From Drosophila pseudoobscura (Eukaryota; Arthropoda; Insecta; Diptera; Drosophilidae), in assembly GCF_009870125.1 (NCBI RefSeq), contig NC_046680.1, forward strand, positions 9,548,001 through 9,612,000: DNA of 64,000 nt. The letters run 5' to 3'. Under the pieces are notes generated by a model. That model ran no database searches. It saw only the letters and a program-made list of their open reading frames with translations, and was not told the origin of the DNA. Positions 31,001-43,628 of the stretch are shown here, piece by piece; position 1 is the stretch's first letter; each line of letters begins with the position of its first letter. The position numbers and the translations under genes were made by a program.

Positions 31001-34000
31001 TCATAAATCGCCCATGATGACGACGACGACGACGATGACGATGGCCATGGCCGTGCAGAGTTTATGTTTATGCCCGGGCAATTAGCCTGGTCAAGAATAT
31101 GGGCAGACCAGGAAACGATTCTGTTGCCTCGCCGCTGCTGGACGAAACACTTGTCAGATTGCATGTTTAATTGTAATAATATAATCTTCTCCTCTGGTTT
31201 TTAGCGGTGCTGCAGAAATATTTGCGTGTTGGGGCATTGTCTAAACGGTTCGGCCCTCTCCGGGCCACAACTACCTTCGCGGGGTGTCTGCATTACAACA
31301 TCATTAGAATTTGATTTGCATTTCCTTGGGAGGCGGCTGATGATGCCTGCCTGGGCTGCTGCCAACATGGCATTAAAGCCCATTTAGCTGTCGTGTGGCA
31401 ATTATTGATCAACAAGGTGCCACAATCGGCCATGGTCGGCGGAGGCCCTGCCATCATGACAAAGACTTTTGCATCTTCTTTGCACCCCGGGTTACCCTCG
31501 CTGCGACTGGCATTTGTAGGGTATATTCGACTAAATTCCGACGTCGATTTATGAGTCTTTGCACAGGGTATTCTCTAGTTCATAGTTCTTCTAGCTATTC
31601 CTCTTCTGGTTAGGTTGGTCGGGCATTTGCATAAAGTTGTTTAACCGTTGTGCCAGCTAAAAGCAATTTTATGCCTTGACTCTCGGCCCCTCCTTGCTGC
31701 ACCCCTGGACCGCACTTAACACGCTTCATTTGGCCGGTCGAGGGACGGCAGGGGGGGGGACTCGACTGCTGTGCTTTCGACGTGAGTCCATCCGTCTACA
31801 CATCCATCTGTCCAGTGCCGCAAGCGTTTAAATATTTATGTCTTGTGTACTTAAGTTAATCACATCCAAATGATGAGCTTCGACTACTGTGCTGCCGCTG
31901 GAATCTTGTTCCTCCTCCTGTGAATGACTCCTCCTCGGCTTGGGCAGAACATTCTAATGATTTGCATGGCTCAGAGAAGTGGGGAGGGGCCACAGGTGTC
32001 ATTTGTTTGCATCTCTTTATTGAGTCGTTAAAATTCCTTTGTTGCCCTCCTTTTCCCTCTTGCGCCATGCGTTTCGGGGGATATTTTAATTGTATCGCAA
32101 AAGTACCGCAAAAAGCAGAACACAAAAATTCCCTCACATTAAATGGGAGAATTCCACAAATTACCCAAAAATGGCCACACACACACACGCAAAAATGTCC
32201 CCTAACAAGGTAAAGCAGAGATAGAAGCAGATAGAGGCTCAGAGTGTCGCTCCCTGCCCTGTGCGAGAGGGAGAGGTAGAAAGCCTCGCAGAAGTTCCCA
32301 TAAACATGTCTCGCTCTTTCGAATGCGGTGCCGCCAGAGCATTTCATTAATTTATGTTTATTGTTGGAGTAAAAAATTTGCAATTGGCTTTGCTGACTAT
32401 TTTTGGACCGGGACGTGGATGTTGGCCCGGACATGGAGCTGGGCCTGGGACAGATTAGGCTCCTCCAATTTGGTGTGAAGTTTTGCATTTGGCCGACGAC
32501 TAACGGCAGCTGGCAGAGCATCAATCAATGAGAATGGCAGAGAGGGAGAGGCAGAGCGGTAGAGCCGAAGAGTCGGAGCGCGGGAGTTAGTCAGAACAAG
32601 CGTGTGGGAGAGCAGAAGTGTGGACTGAGGAAGAGAGCTGCTCTCACACGTCACCTTTCTTACAGTAGGCTAGTCGGGCTCTTCTTGCATTCGGGTGGAA
32701 CTCCGTCGGTGAATATCGGACCGTGTAACGAGCAGCCGCTTTAGCCGCCGACAGCTGACCTTGCAATAAGGAAGTGGCATTCGTCAATGTCTGAAAGCAC
32801 AGCAGCGGCTCTCGTCAGTCGTGCGAATGCTTCTCGTTTTCCTTCCTCTCCTCCTTTTATTTATGCTGAGCAATTAGTCTGGACGGGAACGTAACCTAAC
32901 TTTTGTGCACCCGCTCTGTTCTGCTCCTTCTCCTTCTGCTTCCTTCTAATGAGCAAGCAATGCTCCTCTCACAAAGCCTCACTTTAATTTATTTATTTTT
33001 AATACGCTGCCGTGCATCCCTCTCCCCCGTTCCCCTGCCGGCCAGTGGCCGTTTTACAACTCAATAAATTGGCAAAAGCTCTCCTCCTATCGCCTATCTT
33101 TTCGCTCCAATCATATGTTTCCAGCGTATGCATGGGTGTGTGTGTGTGTGTGTGTGTTGGTGTGCGCGCAATTATTGTTCTAACGGCATTTCAAAGCAAT
33201 TTAGTGCCGCCTTTTTGGGTGGGCAGTGCAGTCCATTGACCGCGGTCCGAGGCCACAGCCGCAGCAGTCACTGCATTGTCTGGCCTCTGCCTCCCTGCCC
33301 CCGACGCCAACTCCAATTTGAGTCTCGCGAAGACTGCGTGCGCCGCCAGCCTTAGAGGGGGAGGGGGGCAGAGAGCCTATAACCCTGACTGCGACGATGG
33401 CTTTGCCCAAGGTATATTTTGATAGGGTTTGGCTGGCTCTCAATAGTAGCCTCGATAGTTTTAATGGGCGCTATGTGCGAAACAAAAGAGTTCGAACACG
33501 CGAGAGTGCCAAAAGTACAATATGCTACTCGAAGAGTACACCACCTACATTACACCTTGGCTCTGGATCTGGCTCTCCGGTTCTCCGTCTCTGCGACTGC
33601 CTCGTGACTATGGCAATAGGCCGCACACAAAAAATCATCAACATAAATTCTGTTTTAGTGCGTTTCGGGGGGTCGGGGCCCTGAGGGGTGCACGAAGGGG
33701 GGCATAATGTGTGGAATGGGTGTTGAAACTCGTAAAGAGAAGCGCCGTTTTTGCCCATAAAATTGACAGCTTATGGCTAGGAAATTGAAAAAACTACAAG
33801 AGCACCAACAAAAGCCAAGCAAATTCTATAGACAGCCAAAACCGATTCATAACCATCGATAAATTGGCTCAGATCGCGTCGTTAGTTATAAATTAGTTGG
33901 CTAATCAAACTAAATAAAGCGGATGGACATTTAGTGGGTATTAAATATTGAGGTTGATTAAAATCGGCAGGCTATTCAACAGGATATGGTACATATACAA

Positions 34001-36660
34001 AAGAAAAAAAAAAGAAAAAACAGAGATAAACAAATTTAAATATGTTTTTTCTAGCATCTCTTTAAAATCGAAATTAATCACTTTAATTATTTTATTTTGT
34101 GTTCAATTAAATGTGGTTTATACATACACAATATTCCGTTTTTTTTATTTCCGATTAAATTATGTAAATATATCAGTTGTTACCTCATTTTCGAAATAAT
34201 TACTTTTTATGGGCAATTTATGCATTTAAAGTGATTTTTGCGGGGGCCCGAAAACCCATTTGTGGTCGTAATTATTATGTGCTGGCCACTTATCAGGCCT
34301 GGGCTAATTTGTTGAGCGCTTGGCCAACGAAATTTTACTGCATTTCTTTATTCTTTTTCTTATTCGGAACAAAAGAAGTCGAGTCTGAAGCGGCGTTAAA
34401 TGTTTTCACTGGGACCCGAGTACCGTTGGCTTGTTGTGCGTTATGGTTTGTTGATTTGCCGGCGACAACTTCCGACGCACTGCAGCAAACAACGACAACC
34501 AGAGCGGGCAACACTGGACGCTCCAATGCGGGTGGAGGCCCCCCCTCCCCCCCCTGCCCCTTCTCGTGGCAGCGTTCTAGCTCTGGTTGTGGTTGTGGTC
34601 TCTTTGGGGAGCCGCAGCAGGCCAACACGAAACAGAATCAGAGGTAGAACAGAACAAAGTTGAGAGCCGAAAAGTGTATTTAATTTATCAGTTAATTAAA
34701 TTTTCTACAGTTTGGAGCGCCGGTCAACAGAAAACAAAAAGAAAAACAGACCCTCAGCCGGCTTCTCTTTTGTTTTAAAAACTTTGATTGGTTGCGCGGC
34801 ACCCCAACAAAATGTAGAGGGGGTCAAGACACTACAGAACGGATAGGGTACATATGTTGGTCCAAGATCTACCAATTATATATCCAATTTATTGAGTGCA
34901 CCCTATATCAAGGGATCTGTCTTTTCCTCTCTTCCAGGGTGTACACAAAAGACAGCTCCAACGTGGAGGAGCGATGACAACACCTGCTAATGACCCAAAT
35001 TGGTGACTGCAGCAAAAGACTGGAAAAGCTAATGGGTAACACCTGCTGTTTGCATAATTTTATTGCCTGTTTCCCGCCATCCCAGCCGCTCGCCTGTTTA
35101 GACTCATTTTCATTAATTGGAATTTCTTTGGTCCGCACCCGACTCCCGGGGCTTGTGGCAGCCGCAACCTGAAATGGAATTGGAATTATAGTTGGGGTCT
35201 GGCTCCAGCTTCTTGTCTTTTGTCGCGCTTGAATTGGCACCCGTAAACAGCGAACAAAAAACACAACGACCCTCCGCAGATCCATGGAGAAACAATGAAC
35301 AAATGAATTAATAAAGTTATGAAATCACCAAAATGGCTAAGAAAAAGGTTCACAATTGATTTTGGTGGCCCAGTGTACAGGTGAGCGGGCGGGGAGGGGC
35401 GCGGCTAGAGCTGTATTTCTGGGTGTGGAGTGTTGAGTGGGGGCCAAACAGTAGTCGGAAAACAATTCAATTGTATCGATGAAGTAATTACAATTTGTGG
35501 CAATAATTGAGGTTAACGATTCAAGAGAGAGATAGAGATAGAGACAGAGACAGAGAGCGGTGTGGGGGAGGGTCAGATAAAAGATAAACATACGTTTGTC
35601 GTAGTTTTAGTGGGTCAAGCCACAATCTATGGATCTGTTAGGGTAAGTGATTTCTGCAAAGCTTTGGGGACAAAACACTTGAATCCAATCAAAACTTTCG
35701 GTTAATTGTTGCACTTGCACTTAATGAAGCCATCAATCTGGCTAAAAGTATTTCCATTTATTTCAATGCAGTCCGCCAACAACAACAGTCAAAGCAAGTG
35801 GCACCACAAAATGAGGAAGAGTGGAAATTTGACTCAATTTGGGAAAACACTTGAAACTGTTTATTTATTTATTTGCTTATTTGTCAACACGCCATGGCAA
35901 CCACCCACCCACGCCCACGCCCATGCCCACTATTATCTGGAAAAAAACTGAAAGTCGATCAAATCGACTATAAGATACCCTCTACTATGCAGAGTTATAA
36001 CCAGAAGAGCAGAGAAGGTACTGCACTTAAAGGTTTTTTTTGTGGAATTCTAGAACAAAAAACCCAAGAAATATATGAGAGTTTACCATGCCATACCAGC
36101 CCATACCATACCCTTCCATTCATCGATAACAGGGTATGAAAACAGCCCACGGAAGTGCCTCGATTGTGTGCGTGTGTGTTTACCTCCGCCACAGCTGTTT
36201 AGCCGGTATAACAGTATAACAGCTGAGCGGCGACAGAAAAAAGGTAAACAAACCGGCTGGTCCCCGAAAACAGTGTTGCTGTTGTTGTTCTGTTTGCCGC
36301 TTTACTTCCGTTAAGTGCGGAGCACCAAAGAGAGCGAGCGCCCGCGAAGAGAGGCTTAGGCCGTGGGGAAAAAAGAGCAAAGTCATCTGGTGGAAGAGCC
36401 AAGTGGGGGGTGTGGGGGGCCTACAACCATTTGGCTTGTCCGTAACACTACTCCTTGGCTATGTAATTGCCTTCATTTATTTGAATGTTGGCCACAAATG
36501 AATTCCTGTCATGGCAATGGCCTTCTTCCTGTCCAGGCCCTGTTCCTGCCCGGACTGTGCTCCTGCCTAACCCTATACCAACCTCACCCTTTGCCAGCCC
36601 CCGCCACTGTCTCATACATTCATCTACTACTATTTTCTACTACTATTTCTACAAGCCAAA
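31001..36660. other. Non-coding desert, second part
   Basis: No gene is supported. It contains a GAC/GAT trinucleotide run (31016-31044), (TG)10 at 33137-33156, and GAGA-rich DNA at 32530-32640. Short frames here are neither codon-biased nor motif-bearing. Confidence 0.5.
33137..33156. repeat. (TG)10 microsatellite
   Basis: A perfect dinucleotide run followed by GGTGTGCGCGC. Confidence 0.95.
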
Positions 36661-36663
36661 AAG

Positions 36664-37411
36664 GAACGAGGGGGAACGTTGTGAGTTGCTGCGGCGACCG
36701 CAACTCTACATTTATACCCGATACTTAGTCGGTATGGCTCTCCGCCGGCAGACGGCGCAGACATTGAACGAAACGATAAAGAGTGCGTGCGAGAGAGACA
36801 GAAAATCAGTCTGAGCGTGCCGTCGGGGGCGTGTGGGGGCGGAAGGGGTTGTGGCGAAATATTGAAATACACGTTTTATGGTGATATCTAACAGGAGTAT
36901 GGATATCTAACTTTGGTTGCTCTAGCTTTTATAGTCCCTGAGATCTGGGAACTCACTTTTAGCAATAGGCAGAGCCGACCATGAAACCTGTGTGTTAGAG
37001 AGAGACAGAGCGAGAGAAAATGAAATTGTTTTCTTTATTCTGGCTTCTGGTATTAATACGATCTGGTTCAGATTCTGCAGTCTAAAAGATATAGTCATTC
37101 CCTGCGATTCTGAGTTTTCTATTTTCTCGTATCTTTGTGGCCCCTTTTTGGGGGCGGAAGGGGGCAGGGCGAAGTTTTCTAACAGTGACATATTACAGAA
37201 GTCTGGATATACAAAATGTCGTTGCTCTAGCTCTTATAGGGACGTCTCATAGTGACGGACAGACAGACAGGGCTCAATCGACTCGGCTATTAATGCTGAT
37301 CAAGAATATATATGTACACTTTAAGGGGTCGGAAACGATTCCTTCCAAACATCCATTTTCACCGCAAATCGAATATACCCCAATACCCATTTTGAGTATC
37401 GGGTATAAAAA
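36664..37411. mobile_element. Old dispersed-repeat / transposon fragment
   Basis: The block opens GGAACGTTGTGAGTTGCTGC and includes a CCCGATACTTAGTCGGTATG hairpin-like stretch, AACGAAACGATAAAGAGTGC, GACGGACAGACAGACAG, ACTCGGCTATTAATGCTGAT and CAAGAATATATATG. It ends with GTATCGGGTATAAAAA. These phrases recur in many Drosophila genomes as pieces of a dispersed element. I recognise the family by its text but cannot name it with certainty. It contains no intact frame. Its TATAAAA should not be read as a promoter. Confidence 0.6.
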
Positions 37412-37771
37412 GCAACAATGCCAAGGCACGACCAGTTCGCCGAAGCCGAAGACAAAGCCACAGCCGAAGCCGAAGCCGAAACCAGTTCGTCGTCATCATC
37501 ATCATCGGGTTTCGGGGCTAGCTGGCTGGCTGGCTGGCTGGCTGGCATGCATTCAGTTGAGCTTTGCCTGCCAAGCCGATAACGACGACGACGACGTGCG
37601 CCCCCGTCCGAACTGTTGCCAGAGTAGTGTCCGTCAGAAGTGGTTCGTGTCCGCGGTAGTACGGAAAGCAAAAGAAGCAACAGCCACAGAAGCCACAGCC
37701 ACAGCCGCCGCAAGCCGCAGCCAAAACAAAATCAAGAAAACACGTTTTTAACTCCCGCACATTGAAAAACG
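37412..37771 (+). other. Repeat-rich, 5'-UTR-like block
   Basis: The block contains GCCGAA repeats (37440-37480), a CAT run (about 37488-37506), five GGCT units (37521-37545), a GAC run (about 37580-37595) and CAGCCACAG repeats. A good initiator, ATTCAGTTG (about 37551), lies upstream, and a GTAA donor (37771) follows AAACG. The block could be a non-coding first exon of a long-intron gene to the right, but nothing proves transcription. Confidence 0.3.
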
Positions 37772-38152
37772 GTAATTTAAAAAAAACCACTAAAAAAAGA
37801 CAACAAAACCAAAACCAAAAAAGACCAAGAAAATGTTTAAGAACCCCCCCCGGAATATCCCAGAAAAAACTTTTATAAAATATAAGGAAAATATTCGAAA
37901 ATAAATCTGGAAGAAACACGGCTAAGATATGTACGAGAATAGTGTTTGAGTGCTGCACAGAGAGAGTGTGTGTCTGTCTGTGCTCTGCCTTCTAAACAGC
38001 CTTGAAAGCTGTCGCACAGCCTCTGCTGCCCCTGCCACTGCCACTGCTGCACTGTCAACCGAATAGTTGCTGGCTGCCACAACAAAAGGAAAACAGAAGC
38101 GGCAGCTGACTTTATGACGTCGCCAGGTTTTGGCGTGTTAACCTGGCCAAGA

Positions 38153-38183
38153 GCAACAGCAGCAGCAGCAGCAGCGGCAGCTA
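38153..38183. repeat. CAG-type trinucleotide run
   Basis: AGCAACAGCAGCAGCAGCAG followed by CAGCGGCAGC, non-coding. (CA)n runs (about 38243-38262 and 38283-38293) and (TG)n runs (about 38443-38456 and 38499-38514) lie nearby. Confidence 0.85.
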
Positions 38184-41100
38184 GACTTGAAAGCTTGTGG
38201 TATCTATCTGTTGCAACTGCAACTTAAGCGCTTCCACACTCGCGCACACACACACACACACACGCGGAGGGAGAGAGCTATGCACACACACACACGTACA
38301 CTCATGTGAAATGAAATTCGCTTTTGTTTTATGATTTTCATAAATTCTTCAACAGCCAAACAACAAAAAAACTTTATATTAAAAAGAAGAAAAAAACAAA
38401 AAAGAAAAATAGCTAAAAGCGCGCAAAAAAAAAGCCCTATTCATGTGTGTGTGTGTGAGTGGAAAAACCGGTTGCAGTTGGTCTTCCTCCGTGTCTCTGT
38501 GTGTGTGTGTGTGTGAGTGCGAGTGTGTTTGGCTTGGAACAGGGCGAAAATAAATAAAAGCGATTAACTTGAGACAGTTTTAGTGGTAGCCACTGTCCTC
38601 CCCCTCCCCCTCCCCCTCCTCCCGCTGCCACGGCACAACAGACCCGTGTCTAAGCCCAAAACCTCCGCCCCAAAAGCCAGAAGCAGAAGGGAGCTACGAG
38701 GGGACAGAGGGGGGCAGAGTGGACTTTCGCAGACATTTGTTTGCCGGCAAATGTTTGTCTTGTTTCCGCTTCTACTTTAGCAAGCCATGCGACGGGTATT
38801 TCCCGTATAAACCAAGTCCCCAAAAAGTTGCATCTTTTCATATTTGAGTTTTAAGGCTACCCTAAAAGATGAGAGGGGCACTAGAAGATACCCAAATACA
38901 AAGAGAATCAAGATCGGATCACAGGCGATCATAGTTCCTGTATGAATGGAATGGAATGGAACAATGATTTTCATAGTAAAAAAAAATATCTGGAAGGGTA
39001 TACTTATATATATATATATAATATAAATAATATATATATAATATATATAAATACTTCCATCTAGAATTTACCTTGCCTTACTTTGTTTTTCCTTTTTTTT
39101 TTGTTTAATTTAAATTTTTTTCCTTTTTTCTTATGTAATTTTATTTAATTAATTTTTATATTTTGTTTTTCTTTTCTTTGCAGCATTTTTTGCCCATAAC
39201 TTGTTGGAAAAAAAAATAGAAAGCAAAAAGTTAATAAATCAAGAATTTCATAATATGCTTTATACGGTTTAAATTCATATATTTTTCCACCTAAATTTCT
39301 TGTTTGTGTTTCATAAATGAATGTGAAAAAGGAGTGGGCAAACGGCTTATAAATATTGATGTGTTTTTGTTTGAATAGTGCGCCTCTCTTTTACTTTCAA
39401 AAGTTTGTTCCGTTTTTGTGTTAATTTTTGTGCATTATTAAAGAATGAATTACAATTTACAAAAAAAAAAAGGGTATCCTAACCCATGAATGGGCGTAGA
39501 TACAGAGATACTATCTGAAAGGTGAGAAAATAGTCCTAGAAATGTTTTTATCTATAAAATCTATGCTTCAATGAAGCAGAAATAGTTGCAAGTCTTAGCT
39601 AAATGTATTTTGATAATAGATACATTTTCCTATGACCCTGGAAAATGCTTTCTCCCCCCTTTGCCTGTGATGTGAGACTTAGAAATTCCTTATCCGTAAT
39701 TAATTAAATTTCTCATCAACAAATTAACATATTTATGGGCCTTCATTCCACTTATTGGTCCCCTGAGAATCGCCTGCCACACAAATTTCTCAAATTTCAA
39801 TTTGCAATTAATTTGAATTGTTTTGCATACAAAACCCCGCCCCTCCTCTGCAGTACATAAATATTACCCATACGCCAGGTGATCCCATTTTAGTGCTGCT
39901 TGAGTTTCTTCCATTTAACGAGCCACTAACTGTTTTCTTTCTCACTCTCACACGTTAAACAAATGTCAACAATCGTGGGGCAGCATTTGCATAAACTGCG
40001 GCAAGTGGCGCCTCTTCTCGCCGATATGGGGGCTTTTATCATTTCATGCTTCGATTATTCAAAAAGCCAATTCACTTGCAACAAAATGCAAATGGGGCCC
40101 GTTTGATCTGTATTTTTTTTTTTGGTTTTCCTCGCATTTTGTGGCAATTAAATGACAGCAAATTAATCATAAAAAAGGCGTTACATTTCAAGCGACACAA
40201 TTATTCGGCAGCAATATCTATCTATGGGAGGTATGTAAGGTGCGTGGCATCCGTGTAGTATCTGATGTGGGGTTCTTCCCCCAAATACTCGGACAAATGT
40301 TGCAGCCTGTGGGGGGCACACACACACAATCGTACTGAAAACAAAATCAACTTTTGATTTATGCAAATGGAAATCGTTTCAGCAATAATAATCGAGCATA
40401 GAGATTAAAATGCAGTTTTTGATTGCCAGCCGCCGGGGCAGAGAAGGGCAGGAAAAGGCCTATAAATAAATCTTTTATACAAAAACAATTTCAATTTAAT
40501 TTGAAAGAGTAAATCTTGTAAAGAAATATTTGCCCCCACCCCCCACATAATCCTGTTGTAATCCAGAAGGGAGAGAGAGAGACCGCCTGGAAAAGCCAGG
40601 ACAAAAATTCAATTAAAATCCACTAAATGTTGCCGAAGCCCTCGGAAAACGGGCTCCCCTTTTGCAGCTAATTAATTTGGCATTAATTTTAATGCAATTT
40701 GTTCAATGGAATATACATATTTACCAAAAACAATACGTAATACGGGCCGGGTCTTTACTTAATTACTTTTGTAATGAAAATGAATCAATTGCGTAGATCG
40801 CGCAGAAATTGAAGCATTTCCAGGCGCGACTGTTAAATTGAAGATAATTTTTAATTATGGCCACAATCGGCATCGGCCCAAACGCGCACTTTAAATTGCC
40901 TTTTAAAATTCAATTTACATTTCGGTTTCGCTTTTTTTTAAGGGTTCGCGCTGGGTTGCGGCTTTTGCATACATCATTAAGTGGGTGCGAGGGTGCCCCA
41001 AAGAGTTGAAGGCAGAGCCGGGAAAAGTGGGAAATCTTTGGGGAATTTGTATTGGATTTGGGCCCAAATCCCTCGAAGCAGGGTCCAAAATTCTAGATAT

Positions 41101-42391
41101 AATTCTCTCATTGGCTCGGCAGAACTTCTCCCACTACCCTCGTCAAAAAAAAAAAAACTCTGAAGGCGCGACCTGGGCTCAGAATGGAGAAAAAACAATT
41201 ACACGCATGTGCGTAAGACTTTGGCCCGCTCAGAGCCCCGTCCAAAGATCAGCCCCGGTGCCGCTCCCTCTCTCTCTCCCTCTCCCTCTCTCTCCACAGG
41301 AAGCTGCGTGGCTTTGGCATTTAAAAACGTATTAATTTTGACGCGAATGCTGCCCCATGTTGCCCCACGCTGGCTGTTCGTGGATGTTGCGTGAGCCGAC
41401 ACTGATGATGGTATCTGTATCTGTATCTGTATCTTTTGCCCCGACTCTTTTCGATGCCCTGCCGATGAGTGGAGTGATATAAATGCGAATAAGTTACGTC
41501 AATTTTCGGTGTGCGTCTGGTTCTGGCCTTTGGAACACTTTATCATTATTTTTTGTTCTCCCTATGTCTCCACCATTTCGTACTCCGATTCCCCTTCCTG
41601 TTGTTGGGGCTCTGTGTGTTTTTTTCTTCTTCTGAAGGTCTACAACCTTGGCCAAGAGCTGGCTGCCTGGCTGTCACTTCAACATTTGTGATATGGCAGA
41701 TGTTTTTTCCCCAAATGTCTTCCCAAATACCCTTCACGAAGGGTCAGGCCTTACTCCCATAAAACCCATCACAAAAGGGTATTCAGAGCTCTGTGGCCAC
41801 TCTTTTCGCTGGGGTTTGATTATTGGCCATAAACTGATTGCTTTGCCTGATGACAAATGATGAGAACCCACAGAAGTTCGCCCCAGAGTCCACTGTATCT
41901 GTATCTGGCTAACTGTCTATCTGTGAGTGTAAATATTAGCATAAATATTGGATATCTTCATGCTAATGAGGCCTCAAATCACTGGCGATTACGAAGCCAG
42001 AAGCCAATGACCCAAACAGTGAAATGAAATGACGATTTGATAGAATCTCCAGAAGGCCAACATCCGCCTCCTCCCCTCCCCTATCTGTTGTCTGGTGTTA
42101 TAAAACATTTCATTACACGATACAATTGAGTGAACGCCTTGAACTTCCGCTTCAAGAAGTTCAGCGCCAATGAAGTCAGAGTTGGCCAGAAAACGGAGGA
42201 GGGGGAACGGTGGGAGGGGGAGGAATGACAGGCCAAGACTTGGACGTCGACTCGTCGTCGTCCGCAGTCCATTTCTGTGCCGAGTTGTATCTGTATCTGT
42301 ATCTGGTCTGGTCTGGCCTGCTCTTTCACACTTCAGAGAGCCCTATCGGCGGCCGCAGAAAGCCAAACAAATTGTAAAGTCATAGGCAAAA
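38184..42391. other. Non-coding desert, third part
   Basis: No gene is supported. The interval is AT-rich from 38980 to 40900, with T-rich tracts at 39090-39190. (ATCTGT)n occurs at about 41411-41434 and again at 42285-42304, CTCCC-type tracts at about 38597-38622, and CTCTCCCT at 41264-41296. Confidence 0.5.
39004..39054. repeat. AT-dinucleotide tract
   Basis: Nearly pure TA/TAA over 50 bp, able to form cruciform DNA. A long A/T-biased stretch follows. Confidence 0.9.
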
Positions 42392-42434
42392 AGACGAGAC
42401 GAGACAAGACGAGTCGAGTCGAGTCGAGTCGAGT
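42392..42434. repeat. Pentanucleotide repeat (GACGA then GAGTC)
   Basis: GACGAGACGAGACAAGACGA is followed by four GAGTC units, a short compound minisatellite. Confidence 0.9.
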
Positions 42435-42523
42435 GGCTGCAGCAGTACAAAAAGGCTTTTAATTTTAATTTGCATATGGCAGAACGCGCTCGAGCAGAGC
42501 CATAGCTCAAGAATTGGAGATCG

Positions 42524-42570
42524 TGGAATCGTAGGAATCGGAGGAATCGTAGGAATCGTAGGAATCGTAG
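42524..42570. repeat. GGAATCGTA minisatellite
   Basis: About five units of GGAATCGTA/GGAATCGGA in tandem. Confidence 0.9.
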
Positions 42571-42613
42571 TTTGAGTAGGAGTACGAGTCTTTGGGGCTC
42601 CTCCAGGGGTAGT

Positions 42614-42635
42614 GGGGGGGGGGGGGGGGGGGGGG
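42614..42635. repeat. Poly-G run of 22
   Basis: An uninterrupted homopolymer, the longest of at least nine G or C runs of 10 or more in the right half of the window. Its length is probably unstable and hard to sequence exactly. Confidence 0.9.
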
Positions 42636-43131
42636 AAATGCAAGTTAAATTTAATTTATTTCTACAGCCATGGCCGGGCCTTCAAGAGGAGTTCTGGCTG
42701 TTGTTGTTGTTGTTGCTGTGTGAAAAATGGCCAAAAGAGGAGTTGCAGCCCCCCGTCTCCCCGTCCCTCAGTCTCACTCTCTTCTTAAGTGGGTTCAACT
42801 CTAATGACCGCGTGTGAAAATGAAAATGGAAAATCTTCTTGCCATGAAGTTGTTGCTGCTGCGGCGGCGGCGTTGGCGGCTTCATCATCATCTGTGGCAT
42901 GGTCTCGCTCCACTGGCCACCTTCTGCACTCCTTGCCTCTGACTGTGCCCCTCTGCCACGGTCAAGGCGCAACGCACTCGAAGGCGGACTCCAAGCAACA
43001 TGTGAACTTGTGAAAAATCGAAATTCCAATTGCAACTTGCCACAACGTTGTTGCTGTTGCTGTTGCTGTTCTGTGGGCAACGTTGAGAAATGATTTACGC
43101 TTAAATAACATGTTGCATGTGGCAAGTATGT

Positions 43132-43154
43132 CGTTGTTGTTGTTGTTGTTGTTG
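43132..43154. repeat. (GTT)n run
   Basis: Seven or more GTT units. A shorter, imperfect run lies at 43047-43071. Confidence 0.9.
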
Positions 43155-43597
43155 CCGGATCGTGAAGTTCTTCGTCTTCGTCGTGGCAGAGCACAAAAAA
43201 TAATGCCTTCCTCCAAGGTGCCTCCCCCCCCTCCCCCACCGCGCCCTTCTTCGAGTGGCCTCCGGCAATGATAATGAATTTTCAGCTTTTGCCAGGAAAT
43301 ACAGACCAGAAAGAGCGAAAGAGAGAGAGAACAGAATACATAAGGGCTTCCAAATCCAAAACTGGGGCCAAAAATTGTGTCCGGCTTTTCGATTCAGGTC
43401 ATCGTCAATCGCCAAATCGGCCATCGATGGCCACAAATTATATTTCAATTACATGTTTCCATATCGAGATCCCAGCAAAACAATTATGGCCCACAAATTG
43501 GCACAGAAACGGAATAGAAACAGGAACAAGTGGGGAAAACTTCAAGAAGTTTGTGCACAAATTAAAAGATACAGATACAATGGAAGAGATAGGAGAT

Positions 43598-43601
<4 letters not shown>

Positions 43602-43628
<27 letters not shown>
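43602..43628. repeat. (AG)n microsatellite
   Basis: A perfect AG run of about 27 bp. Confidence 0.9.

Noticed and set aside
33397-33684. 95-codon plus-strand frame starting MALPKVYFDR
   Set aside because: No domain, no splice continuation and no codon bias.
37403-37410. TATAAAAA as a TATA box for a gene in the desert
   Set aside because: It is the terminal CGGGTATAAAAA of the dispersed-repeat block ending at 37411, a phrase common to that element family, with no gene at the right distance.
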